From: a virus
DNA: 44,474 nt
Virus record (IMG/VR): IMGVR_UViG_3300030019_000063
Span: 1 to 44,474 of that record
Reading direction: 5' to 3' (one strand)
Below are positions 1-8,695 of this stretch, one piece after another. How positions within the stretch are numbered: position 1 is the first letter of the stretch; each line of letters opens with the position of its first letter. The translations under genes and the position numbers were made by a program. The notes under the pieces are model-generated. The model was not told the origin of the DNA and searched no databases. It was given only the letters and a program-made list of their open reading frames with translations.

Positions 1-138
1 TACCATTACATATGTACATACCTTAACACATACCTTAACATTATTCACACGTGACCACACAAATGCCATAGACATATACCTTAACATATCATAAGGACAA
101 CACGTACATATAAATGTCCTGAACATTATCTACACAAT

Positions 139-173
139 AAATGCTCTTAACATTTTATTTGTTGAGAGCATTT
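139..173 (+). terminator. Hairpin, terminator-like
   Basis: AAATGCTCTTAACA (139-152) pairs with TGTTGAGAGCATTT (160-173) over 14 positions with one G-U pair and a 7-base loop. The downstream T-run is poor (ATTGTTTTC), so termination is plausible but not certain. No gene that it would serve is visible upstream within the window. Confidence 0.5.
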
Positions 174-216
174 ATTGTTTTCTATACACTACACAGTATA
201 TCTTTATATGTATATA
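171..216. repeat. 46-bp direct repeat, copy 1
   Basis: This 46-bp sequence, starting TTTATTGTTTTCTATACACT, recurs identically at 391-436, 220 bp downstream. The copy begins inside the 3' arm of the 139-173 hairpin. The repeats could be the footprint of a local duplication or a recombination event. Confidence 0.9.
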
Positions 217-390
217 GTTCCGTAACACCACATCATGTGATATACTTTTCTTTCATCATTCAACGAGGGTCTAATGAACTTACTCTCCTGATGCGTTAAT
301 TCGGGTGAACTCAACCCTATATAAAATGTATAGATACATTTTATTAATAAGTTTAATTTATTATACATATGTATCTACATTAATAAAAAG

Positions 391-436
391 TTTATTGTTT
401 TCTATACACTACACAGTATATCTTTATATGTATATA
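391..436. repeat. 46-bp direct repeat, copy 2
   Basis: Exact second copy of 171-216. The flanking bases differ on both sides, so identity stops sharply at the ends. The segment between the copies holds a small GGGT/ACCC hairpin near 306-320. Confidence 0.9.
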
Positions 437-552
437 AATATAATATACAGTAGTCTATCATACTTGTATGCTTATACATATAACTATACTGATGTCATTG
501 ATTATAATACTATGCATAGTTATAACTATGTTGTCATGGTGGATGAATGATA

Positions 553-895
553 TACACAGGTTGTGTGTAATACTTGGGTACTACTGGGGTGCTATCCACT
601 GGGTGGTATCTGGTATCAACATATCAATACTGCTGCTAAGGTATCTAAGTACCATGATAGAAATCTTAGAAATTTTTAAAGAGTTCTTCACAAGGTTGTC
701 CATCAAGAGAGGGAGCGAAGAAGTTCATGAACATTTGTCGGAGATGACGACGCGCGAAAGTCGGCCGTGACTTACTAAGTGTTAATACGAATTCGCACTT
801 GAGTCGGATGTTCATGAACACTTGCCTACTAGACTTGGTGATGGTGTTGAGCGACTTGCGCGTGTAGAGTGTGTATGCAGGTATAGGGCAGCCAT
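553..895. ncRNA. Candidate structured RNA or structured DNA block
   Basis: This block stands out by base composition: my count gives about 49% G+C over 721-900 in a genome that is otherwise near 25%. The core is a 12-bp long-range stem, 723-734 with 808-819, built from two copies of the palindrome GTTCATGAAC. It encloses two further hairpins. One is CGG/CCG plus CGAC-GCGCGAAA-GTCG (739-767). The other is GACT...AAGTG-loop-CACTT...AGTC (769-805). Together these make a three-way junction. A smaller hairpin TACACA-GGTTG-TGTGTA lies at 553-569 and GGTA/TACC at 640-653. No known RNA family is recognised, and the strand is chosen only by convenience of reading. Confidence 0.45.
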
Positions 896-960
896 GGCGA
901 AAAATTGTTAATATTTGAGTATGTTAATATTTGAAAAATTCCCCATGTGTTTTTTATATC

Positions 961-1317
961 AATATTTGAATTTTTTTTTTGGAAAAATTTTAGAGGTATT
1001 TTACCCAGTTAAAATATTGAAATATGAGAAATCAATTTTTTTTTTTTGGAAATTTTTTGAGTATTTTGTATCAGAGTATTTTTTAAATAAATTAAGTTGG
1101 ATATTGAAATTCAAAAAATTTTTTTTGGTAAAAATTTAGAGTTATTTTACCCAGTTAAATTGTTACTATATGTTAAATTCAAAATTTTTTTTTGGGGAAA
1201 AATTTTAGAGTTATTTCTCAGAGTTTTTTTATGTTAAGTAATTTTGTACAATAAAGAGTTATATTTAGGAATCAAAAAATTTTTTTGGGAAAAAAATTTG
1301 AGGTATTATTCTCAGTG

Positions 1318-1320
<3 letters not shown>
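961..1320. repeat. Five degenerate A/T-hairpin repeats
   Basis: About five imperfect units follow one another, 64-96 bp apart. Each has the pattern (A)n(T)8-12 GGnAAAAATTTT-AGAG-G/T-TATT, often followed by ACCCAGTTAAA or CTCAG. The T-runs begin near 970, 1034, 1118, 1184 and 1280. Each unit can fold as an A/T stem around a G-rich turn. The last unit reaches the stop codon of the minus-strand gene at 1318, so the array sits directly downstream of that two-gene operon. The open frame 915-1139 is a read-through of these runs and not a gene. Confidence 0.7.
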
Positions 1321-2510
<1,190 letters not shown>

Positions 2511-2584
2511 ACAATTATATTTAAGTTATAAAGGTAATAAAAAATTTTGGAATAAAAAAATTATCTGAAGTATAATAGAAGGTT

Positions 2585-2603
2585 TTTTTATATATAGAAG
2601 AAA
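2585..2603 (+). promoter_or_regulatory. Putative late promoter
   Basis: TTTTTATATATAGAAGAAAA resembles the TTTATATATAGAAATAAAA element found before the fibre genes. It lies just upstream of the ATG at 2610. Confidence 0.5.
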
Positions 2604-2609
2604 AGTAAT

Positions 2610-2693
2610 ATGGAAGACATTATCACAACCAGTACGACTACTAAGGCATTTAAGGGAACTTCACCTGGAGATGATCCTATTGTAGTAGGTTAA
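2610..2693 (+). CDS. Putative 27-aa late peptide
   Basis: A short frame reads MEDIITTSTTTKAFKG...DDPIVVG and stops at 2691-2693. It is supported mainly by its position: it starts 7 bases after a copy of the late promoter motif, at the same spacing as the large fibre genes. The peptide is polar, with a Thr/Ser cluster, no membrane segment and no recognised domain. The sequence downstream to 2926 is non-coding. It may be a real virion-associated microprotein, or the remnant 5' end of a lost fibre gene. No homology was recognised. Confidence 0.4.
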   Translation: MEDIITTSTTTKAFKGTSPGDDPIVVG

Positions 2694-2802
2694 AAACATT
2701 TTTAAGCTATTGAAGTTGCTCATCATATATTTCATGGTGGGTTTATTTTGCGTGTTGTGTTAGTCATAAGGTGAGGTTATTTCAAGTGTTCAGAGTTGGT
2801 AG

Positions 2803-2833
2803 TTTGGGGAACGCGTCTCTAATTGATTAGGCT
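2803..2833. repeat. 31-bp direct repeat, copy 1
   Basis: The unit begins TTTGGGGAACGCGTCTCTAA and ends TTGATTAGGCT. It recurs identically 49 bp downstream at 2852-2882. Inside it are the palindrome ACGCGT and the inverted repeat CTAAT-TG-ATTAG. Confidence 0.9.
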
Positions 2834-2851
2834 TGAGTGTAATTGATGACT

Positions 2852-2882
2852 TTTGGGGAACGCGTCTCTAATTGATTAGGCT
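2852..2882. repeat. 31-bp direct repeat, copy 2
   Basis: Exact second copy of 2803-2833. It ends 19 bp before the late promoter of the fibre gene at 2927, so it could be an operator or a recombination site. Two copies are too few for a CRISPR. Confidence 0.9.
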
Positions 2883-2900
2883 GTTCTTCAAATATAAGAT

Positions 2901-2919
2901 TTTATATATAGAAATAAAA
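2901..2919 (+). promoter_or_regulatory. Putative late promoter
   Basis: TTTATATATAGAAATAAAA, a consensus copy of the motif, 8 bases before the ATG at 2927. No Shine-Dalgarno sequence lies between. Confidence 0.65.
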
Positions 2920-2926
2920 ATAATAA

Positions 2927-4453
2927 ATGATAAATATACAATTAGCAAGTGAAGAATGGGTTGAGGAACAGTTTGGCGGAGGTACTGGTGGATCAACAGG
3001 CAACACAAATTCAGTAACTGATGTTACATATAATGAATTAACATCATTAATTAATACTAATAATTTAACTATTGGTGGACAATATTTAATTACTGATTAT
3101 CAAACAGTACATAAGATACCTAATACAACTGATATAAATAGTGGAATGACAGAACCTTTATTAGTTACAGCAAGTGGAGTTAATAAATTAAAGCCTGAGG
3201 CATATTCAAGTTTATTTCCTCAGGATATAATTTACTATAATTACTATAGTGATCAGACTATGGTAATTGGATGTACTAAAGGTTACATTTATAGAAGGAT
3301 AGATACTGCACAGAACAATGATATTCCTTTTGATTTTAGGAATGTTAAGTTTAGAAGATGGCAAATAAATGTTAGTGAAGTTTGGAATTCTGGAACAACA
3401 TATAATCGTAATAATGTTGTTTTAAGCGGTAATACAAATAATATTCTGTATGTTAGTATAGTAAGTGGAAATACAGGTAATCAGTTAAGTAATACTAATT
3501 ATTGGAATACATTTTATATGATAAGTAACAAATCATATGTAAGTACGACAAGTGTAGGATATCAGTTTAATGCTTTATATTTACCTTGTTCTACTGGTTA
3601 TACAGATTATAATATGTGGAGTAATTGGAATGATTATAATACTAGTTTTAATAATATTATAGATAAACAATTTTTAATTCCTATGTCAAATATATATGGA
3701 TCAGATATGATTACATATTCAAATAATGTAATATTTGGTTATCAATTTAATAACAATAAAATAGGTTCATATTTTTTCAACAATACTATTTTTAATTCAT
3801 TTAGTTTTAATAAAATAGGTTCATATTTTTTCAATAATTTGATTGGTTTTGGATTTAATAATAATTCAATAAAAAACAATTTTTCTGATAATTTATTAGA
3901 TGATTTTTTTCAAAATAATTCAATAGATGATTATTTTGACAGTAATATTATTGGAATAAATTTTAGATTTAATACAATTGGAGGTATGATTAATTGGAAT
4001 ACAATTTTGAATAATTTTCAGTATAATACAATTGGAAATGCTTTTCAAAATAATAGTATAGGAAGTTTATTTAATAATAATACTATTTTTGGTAATTTTT
4101 ATTATAATACTATCGGAAGTAATTTTCAAAATAATACGATTGAAAATGTATTTACATTTAATAATATTATAATGTATTTTCAAAATAATAGTATAGAAAG
4201 TTATTTTAATAGTAATACAATTGGAAGTAATTTTCAATATAATACAATTGGAAGTTATTTTAATAGTAATACAATTGGAAGCAATTTTACAATGAATAAT
4301 GTTTGTGATTATTTTAATTTTGATCATAGTGGATTAAATTTCACATCATCCACTCATGTTTATAATCAATATTCTAAAGATTTATTTGTTAATTCATCAG
4401 GTCAAAGAAAATTAATTTATGATAAAGTAACAATAGTAGATGCTACTGCATAA
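2927..4453 (+). CDS. Nonapeptide-repeat tail-fibre-like adhesin (508 aa)
   Basis: Likely a virion adhesin. Residues 2-14 are the shared tag INIQLASEEWVEE, followed by a Gly-rich linker (about 17-28). Residues 30-205 are a head domain common to six proteins here (VTYNEL, ITDYQTV, TEPLLVTASG, LKPEAYS, PQDIIYYNY, GYIYRRIDT, PFDFR.VKFRRWQ). Residues of about 265-461 are tandem 9-residue repeats, N-T/S-I-G-S-N-F-x-x, probably a beta-solenoid. The last 45 residues form a conserved cap (CDYF...SSTHVYNQYSKDLFV...KLIYDKVTIVDA). There is no enzyme motif or signal peptide. It is co-transcribed with the glycosyltransferase that follows. The fibre role is inferred from its architecture and its late promoter. 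Confidence 0.85.
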   Translation: MINIQLASEEWVEEQFGGGTGGSTGNTNSVTDVTYNELTSLINTNNLTIGGQYLITDYQTVHKIPNTTDINSGMTEPLLVTASGVNKLKPEAYSSLFPQDIIYYNYYSDQTMVIGCTKGYIYRRIDTAQNNDIPFDFRNVKFRRWQINVSEVWNSGTTYNRNNVVLSGNTNNILYVSIVSGNTGNQLSNTNYWNTFYMISNKSYVSTTSVGYQFNALYLPCSTGYTDYNMWSNWNDYNTSFNNIIDKQFLIPMSNIYGSDMITYSNNVIFGYQFNNNKIGSYFFNNTIFNSFSFNKIGSYFFNNLIGFGFNNNSIKNNFSDNLLDDFFQNNSIDDYFDSNIIGINFRFNTIGGMINWNTILNNFQYNTIGNAFQNNSIGSLFNNNTIFGNFYYNTIGSNFQNNTIENVFTFNNIIMYFQNNSIESYFNSNTIGSNFQYNTIGSYFNSNTIGSNFTMNNVCDYFNFDHSGLNFTSSTHVYNQYSKDLFVNSSGQRKLIYDKVTIVDATA

Positions 4454-4472
4454 TTATTTTGAATATTTTGAT

Positions 4473-5054
4473 ATGGTATATTTTATAAATTTACCAATTA
4501 GGACTGATAGATATGATAACATAATGAATATGTTTAGAATATTAAATATAACTAAATATAAGAAAATTGTTCCTATCACTGATGATATTAGTTCTACTAA
4601 ATCTTGTAAATCATCTCATATTAGTTGTATAGATGATGCTATAGAAAATGATTATGATAAGATATTTATATTTGAGGATGATGTTTGTTTTAATCAGGAT
4701 AACATAGAGATTGAAAAAAAATTAGATTATCATTTAGATATTTGTTTTAATTTTTTAAAGAACAATAATTGGAATTTATTTTATTTTGATAATATGATAC
4801 AATTCAGGAAGGAGAATAATATCATTAAAGGAATATTCAGAGATAAAGTACATAAAGGAATTGAAAAAATTCCAGGTAAATTATTCACTCATAGTTATGC
4901 TATTCATAAAGAATCTTTTAAATGTATAAAGGATTTTGCATCATCTGATTTAAATATTGATAGTATTTTATATATTATAAAATTGGACAATAAGTATATG
5001 TATTGTGAGGGAATATTTGATCAATCGTTAAATATAACATCTGATATTAATTAA
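4473..5054 (+). CDS. GT25-family-like glycosyltransferase (193 aa)
   Basis: The N-terminus VYFINLPIRTDRYDNI, followed by the segment CKSSHISCIDDAI...YDKIFIFEDDV, is the hallmark of glycosyltransferase family 25, where the EDD carries the metal- and nucleotide-sugar-binding acidic residues. The family includes LPS galactosyltransferases and collagen galactosyltransferases. I prefer the ATG at 4473 because it starts right at the first beta strand (MVYFINL). A start at 4440 would add 11 residues and overlap the fibre gene by 14 bases. The protein is short for the family but covers the catalytic core, including a downstream FTHSYAIHKES segment. It is the second gene of the fibre transcript, ahead of a terminator. 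Its acceptor may be the fibre or a host glycan; that is not shown. Confidence 0.82.
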   Translation: MVYFINLPIRTDRYDNIMNMFRILNITKYKKIVPITDDISSTKSCKSSHISCIDDAIENDYDKIFIFEDDVCFNQDNIEIEKKLDYHLDICFNFLKNNNWNLFYFDNMIQFRKENNIIKGIFRDKVHKGIEKIPGKLFTHSYAIHKESFKCIKDFASSDLNIDSILYIIKLDNKYMYCEGIFDQSLNITSDIN

Positions 5055-5056
5055 AC

Positions 5057-5091
5057 AAAAACTCAGTTAAAATAATTTAACTGAGTTTTTT
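5057..5091 (+). terminator. Intrinsic terminator
   Basis: AAACTCAGTTAAA/TTTAACTGAGTTT stem followed by T5. It ends the fibre and glycosyltransferase transcript. The same ACTCAGTTAA stem recurs after five further fibre units. Confidence 0.9.
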
Positions 5092-5101
5092 AGTTTGTTA
5101 A

Positions 5102-5120
5102 TTTATATATAGAAATAAAA
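5102..5120 (+). promoter_or_regulatory. Putative late promoter
   Basis: TTTATATATAGAAATAAAA. The start region holds ATGATAAATGATAA, so an out-of-frame ATG at 5120 opens a ten-codon frame overlapping the true start at 5127. Confidence 0.65.
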
Positions 5121-5126
5121 TGATAA

Positions 5127-6704
5127 ATGATAAATATACAATTAGCAAGTGAAGAGTGGGTTGAAGGACAATTAGGCGGAGGTACTGGTGGTTCTTCAGT
5201 AACTAATGTTACATATAATGAATTGGGCGATTTGATTAATAATAGTGTATTAACAATTGGAAGTCAGTATTTGATTACAGATTATCAGACTATTTATATT
5301 GATGCATATTATGGAAATACTTTCACTGGTATAATTGAACCTTTATTAGTAACAGCTAGTGGAGTTAATACATTAAAACCAGAAGCATATTCAGCATTAT
5401 ATCCTAAGGATATTATATATTATGATTTCAATAATAATACTAATGTTATACATGGTTCTACTAAAGGATATATTTATAGAAGGATAGATACAATACAGAA
5501 TAATGATATGCCTTTTGATTTTAGAAATTTTAAGATTGTAAATAATTATATAAGTAGTGGAGTTACAGTTTATAATTTTTTTGTTGATTATTCAACTGCT
5601 TTTAATAATAAAATAGGAGCACTAAATTATAGAATAGATCAAAATAATTCTATAATTTTAGGAAGTAATTTTCGTGATAATACAATAGGAGATGGTTTTA
5701 ATAGTAATACAATAGGAAGCAATTTTAAGAATAATAAAATAGGAACTGGTTTTTCAGGTAATACAATAGGAGACAATTTTAATGATAATAGTATTGAAAA
5801 TTACTTTATGTATAATTCAATTGGAAAATTTTTTAGTGGTAATACAATTTCAAATAATTTTTACCATAATACAATTTCAAATAATTTTTACAATAATATA
5901 ATTGGAAGTGATTTTAATAAAAATGACAACATAGGAGATAATTTTAACTCTAATAATATTGAATCATATTTTCAAAATAATAATATTGATATTAATTTTA
6001 GTGGTAATACAATTTCAAATAATTTCAACTATAATACAATTTCAAATAATTTTTACAATAATATAATTGGAGGTAATTTTACTAGTAATAATATTGCAAG
6101 TAGTTTTTATAATAATTTAATTGGAGCAGATTTTAGTTCCAACTCTAATATTGGAAATAATTTTAATAATAATTCAATTGGAAGTCTATTTTCCAATAAT
6201 GATACAATTGGCGCAAATTTCAACTATAATACAATTTCAAATAATTTCAATTTTAATAGTGTGGATAATTATTATCAATATAATAATATAGGAAGCAACT
6301 TTCAATATAATACTATATTAAGTAACTTTCAAAAAAATTCAATTGGAAGTGATTTTAATACTAATACTTCAATTGGATATGGATTTGAAAGAAATGCAAT
6401 TGGAAGTAATTTTAATAATAATTCTATTGAAAGTATTTTTAGTGGTAATACAATTGTAAGTGATTTTAATTATAATTCAATTGGAAGTAACTTTCAAAAT
6501 AATTCAATTGGAAGTAACTTTAATACTAATACAATTGGAAGTAATTTTACTATGAACAATATATGTGATAATTTTGGATCTGGATTAGATTTATCATCAT
6601 CAACATATATCTATTTAGCCTATACTAAAAACTTATATGTTGATTCAACAGGGCTTAACAAGTTAGTATATGATGTGACAACAATAGTAGATGTCATTGA
6701 ATAA
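5127..6704 (+). CDS. Nonapeptide-repeat tail-fibre-like adhesin (525 aa)
   Basis: Same architecture as 2927-4453: tag INIQLASEEWVEG, Gly-rich linker, shared head domain (ITDYQTI, IEPLLVTASG, PKDIIYYDF, GYIYRRIDT, PFDFRNF), long repeat region and conserved cap ending TIVDVIE. The head is shortened: the VKFRRWQ...IWNSGTTY block of its paralogs is missing, and the repeats begin at about residue 177. About 290 residues of 9-residue repeats follow. They often vary as N-T-I-S-N-N-F or carry a one-residue insertion (NDNIGDNF, SNSNIGNNF). It forms a single-gene unit between a late promoter and a terminator. Confidence 0.85.
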   Translation: MINIQLASEEWVEGQLGGGTGGSSVTNVTYNELGDLINNSVLTIGSQYLITDYQTIYIDAYYGNTFTGIIEPLLVTASGVNTLKPEAYSALYPKDIIYYDFNNNTNVIHGSTKGYIYRRIDTIQNNDMPFDFRNFKIVNNYISSGVTVYNFFVDYSTAFNNKIGALNYRIDQNNSIILGSNFRDNTIGDGFNSNTIGSNFKNNKIGTGFSGNTIGDNFNDNSIENYFMYNSIGKFFSGNTISNNFYHNTISNNFYNNIIGSDFNKNDNIGDNFNSNNIESYFQNNNIDINFSGNTISNNFNYNTISNNFYNNIIGGNFTSNNIASSFYNNLIGADFSSNSNIGNNFNNNSIGSLFSNNDTIGANFNYNTISNNFNFNSVDNYYQYNNIGSNFQYNTILSNFQKNSIGSDFNTNTSIGYGFERNAIGSNFNNNSIESIFSGNTIVSDFNYNSIGSNFQNNSIGSNFNTNTIGSNFTMNNICDNFGSGLDLSSSTYIYLAYTKNLYVDSTGLNKLVYDVTTIVDVIE

Positions 6705-6722
6705 TTAGATTTATAAAAAATT

Positions 6723-6755
6723 AAAAACTCAGTTAATTTAACTGAGTTTTTTATT
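6723..6755 (+). terminator. Intrinsic terminator
   Basis: AAAAACTCAGTTAATTTAAC-type hairpin followed by GAGTTTTTTATT. It ends the 5127-6704 unit. Confidence 0.9.
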
Positions 6756-6777
6756 TATTGTTTAATCAGTTAGTTTA

Positions 6778-6797
6778 ATTTATATATAGAAATAAAA
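6778..6797 (+). promoter_or_regulatory. Putative late promoter
   Basis: AATTTATATATAGAAATAAA, ending 6 bases before the ATG at 6804. Confidence 0.65.
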
Positions 6798-6803
6798 TTA
6801 ACT

Positions 6804-8594
6804 ATGATAAATATTCAATTGGTGAGTGAAGAATGGGTTGAAGGAAGGTTATCTGGAACAACAGGTGGATCAACAGGTACGTCTGGTACATCAGGTCAAA
6901 ATGGAACTAGTGGAACAGCAGGTAGATCAGGCACATCTGGACAGAATGGATCAACTGGAAACACAGGAAGTTCTGGTAATTCAGGAACGTCAGGAACTTC
7001 AGGACAGAATGGATCTGCTGGAAATTCAGGAACTTCTGGTACATCAGGTTCAGGAACATCTGGAACATCTGGTAATTCTCCTAGTGGAAGTACAAGTACA
7101 GTTACAAATTTGACATATAATAGTTTATCTAATTTAATATCTTCAAATGGATTAACAATAGGTAATCAATATTTAATAACAGATTATCAGACAGTATATG
7201 TAATTCCTAAAACAACTGAGTTAAGTTCAGGAACAACAGAACCTTTATTAGTTACAGCAAGTGGTATTAATTCATTAAAACCAGAAGCATATTCAGCATT
7301 ATATCCTCAGGATATTATTTATTATAATTATACTAATAATCAAAGTATGGTATCTGGTTGTACTAAAGGATATATTTATAGAAGGATAGACACAATTCAG
7401 GTTAATGACATACCTTTTGATTTTAGAAAGGTAAAGTTCAGAAGATTTCAATTGAATGTTACTAACATTTGGAATAATAGTACGACATACAATAAGAATG
7501 ATGTTGTTTTAAGTGGTGGAACAACTAAGATTTATATTTGTATGAATAATCTTGTGACTGGAATTGATCCATCCATTGATTCAATTTGGAAATTATTTGA
7601 ATGGGGTAATTTAAGTTACACAAGTCCATATAAAAATAGTTGGGCTTTGTTCAGTGTTAATATTCCATGTTCGACTGGATATACAGATTATAATATGTTT
7701 TGGGATTATTCATCGAGTTTCAATATTTCAATTGAACAGTCATCAACAAATATAATATCAAACAATAATTCAGTCACACTTGGATCTGGTTTTTATAATA
7801 ATACTATAGGAAACAATTTTTATGAGAACACAATAGGAAATAGTTTTAATACTAATACAATAGGAGATAGTTTTTATAATAATTCTATTTCATATGCATT
7901 TAATAAAAATAAATTAGGAAACAGTTTCGCTATTAATTCAATAGGAGGAAGTTTTTCTGATAATACAATAGGAAATAGTTTTAATTTTAATGTAATAGGT
8001 GATAGTTTTACTTATAATTCAATTGAACGTAATTGTCAATTTAATTTTATAGGATATGGACTCACTAATAATATTATAGATATCAATTTTGGATATAATA
8101 TAATAGGAAACGCTTTCACTTTAAATGTGGTAGGAGGAAATTTTGGTACTAACACGATAGGAAACAATTCTTCTTTGAATGTAATAGGAGGAAATTTTGG
8201 TAATAATAAAATAGGAACTAATTTTGGATATAATTCAATAGGAAGTAATTTTGGTGCTAATACAATAGGAACTAATTTTATGTATAATACAATAAAAAGT
8301 GGATTTGGTACTAATATAATAGGAACTGATTTTGGACATAATTCAATATCAAATTATTTTGGTATTAATACAGTAGGAAATTATTTTACAAATAATTCAA
8401 TAATAGAGACATTTAGTGGTAATACAATAGGAAGTAATTTTGCTCACAATTTTATTCAATGTGGTGTTACTGGAACAAATTTTTTATCATCTACTTATGT
8501 TTATAATTCATATACAAAAGAAATATTTAGTAATTCTTCATCACAGTTAAAGTTAATATATGATAAGACTGTTATTGTGAGTGCAAATGCTTAA
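6804..8594 (+). CDS. Collagen-like plus nonapeptide-repeat adhesin (596 aa)
   Basis: Tag INIQLVSEEWVEG (2-14) is followed by about 80 residues of uninterrupted G-x-x triplets (GTSGTSGQNGTSGTAG), collagen-like in period but lacking proline, so probably a flexible or triple-helical stalk. The shared head domain (about 103-315) includes VKFRRFQLN..NIWNNSTTY. Nonapeptide repeats (about 325-550) are of the N-T-I-G-N-x-F and N-x-I-G-G-N-F-G-x types. The cap (about 551-596) ends KLIYDKTVIVSANA. The stalk-coding DNA is almost identical to that of 11131-12876, pointing to recent duplication or gene conversion. Single-gene late unit. Confidence 0.85.
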   Translation: MINIQLVSEEWVEGRLSGTTGGSTGTSGTSGQNGTSGTAGRSGTSGQNGSTGNTGSSGNSGTSGTSGQNGSAGNSGTSGTSGSGTSGTSGNSPSGSTSTVTNLTYNSLSNLISSNGLTIGNQYLITDYQTVYVIPKTTELSSGTTEPLLVTASGINSLKPEAYSALYPQDIIYYNYTNNQSMVSGCTKGYIYRRIDTIQVNDIPFDFRKVKFRRFQLNVTNIWNNSTTYNKNDVVLSGGTTKIYICMNNLVTGIDPSIDSIWKLFEWGNLSYTSPYKNSWALFSVNIPCSTGYTDYNMFWDYSSSFNISIEQSSTNIISNNNSVTLGSGFYNNTIGNNFYENTIGNSFNTNTIGDSFYNNSISYAFNKNKLGNSFAINSIGGSFSDNTIGNSFNFNVIGDSFTYNSIERNCQFNFIGYGLTNNIIDINFGYNIIGNAFTLNVVGGNFGTNTIGNNSSLNVIGGNFGNNKIGTNFGYNSIGSNFGANTIGTNFMYNTIKSGFGTNIIGTDFGHNSISNYFGINTVGNYFTNNSIIETFSGNTIGSNFAHNFIQCGVTGTNFLSSTYVYNSYTKEIFSNSSSQLKLIYDKTVIVSANA

Positions 8595-8610
8595 CTCATA
8601 AAATACCTAA

Positions 8611-8646
8611 AAAAACTCAGTTAAAATATTTTAACTGAGTTTTTTA
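8611..8646 (+). terminator. Intrinsic terminator
   Basis: AAAACTCAGTTAAAATATTTTAACTGAGT-type hairpin with a T6 tail, 17 bases after the stop at 8594. Confidence 0.9.
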
Positions 8647-8670
8647 TTTTCAATTGTTAATTTTATTTAA

Positions 8671-8689
8671 TTTATATATAGAAATAAAA
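8671..8689 (+). promoter_or_regulatory. Putative late promoter
   Basis: TTTATATATAGAAATAAAA, identical to the copies at 2901 and 5102, 7 bases before the ATG at 8696. Confidence 0.65.
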
Positions 8690-8695
8690 ATATAA

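Larger units (their letters stand above)
1..560. other. AT-rich stretch without a convincing gene
   Basis: I see no supported gene here. The first 155 bases carry several loose copies of a CCTTAACAT-like word and two hairpins: AGGACA/TGTCCT at 94-120, and the longer one at 139-173. A 46-bp direct repeat follows. The open frames at 305-550 and 468-770 have compositionally biased, hydrophobic translations and no promoter or neighbour that would support them. Confidence 0.6.

Noticed and set aside
260-325. tRNA-like or group I intron-like segment (TTAATTCGGGTGAACTCAACCC)
   Set aside because: The GGGT/ACCC hairpin has a seven-base loop but lacks TTC-type T-loop bases. No acceptor or anticodon stems can be drawn, and no complete intron core was found.
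305-770. Two open frames (81 and 100 aa) in the left non-coding region
   Set aside because: Their translations are biased by runs of TAT/ATA codons or cross the structured GC-rich block. They overlap each other, have no promoter motif and resemble no other protein in the window.
915-1139. 74-aa open frame rich in Phe and Lys
   Set aside because: It is a read-through of the T-run/A-run hairpin repeats at 961-1320. The amino-acid composition simply reflects the homopolymers.
2803-2882. Possible CRISPR
   Set aside because: Only two repeat copies with an 18-base spacer and no further units or cas genes.
4067-4327. Antisense open frames opposite nonapeptide repeats (also 12460-12753, 21171-21626, 22806-23006, 39195-39614)
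   Set aside because: They are reverse-strand readings of the 27-bp repeats, giving Ile/Thr/Lys-rich repetitive peptides that mirror the real gene.
6826-7113. Alternative-frame open frames over the G-x-x stalks (also 11153-11401, 11223-11438, 37964-38179)
   Set aside because: They follow from the period-9 repeat DNA of the stalks, which keeps other frames open. The G-x-x frame continues into the conserved head domain.
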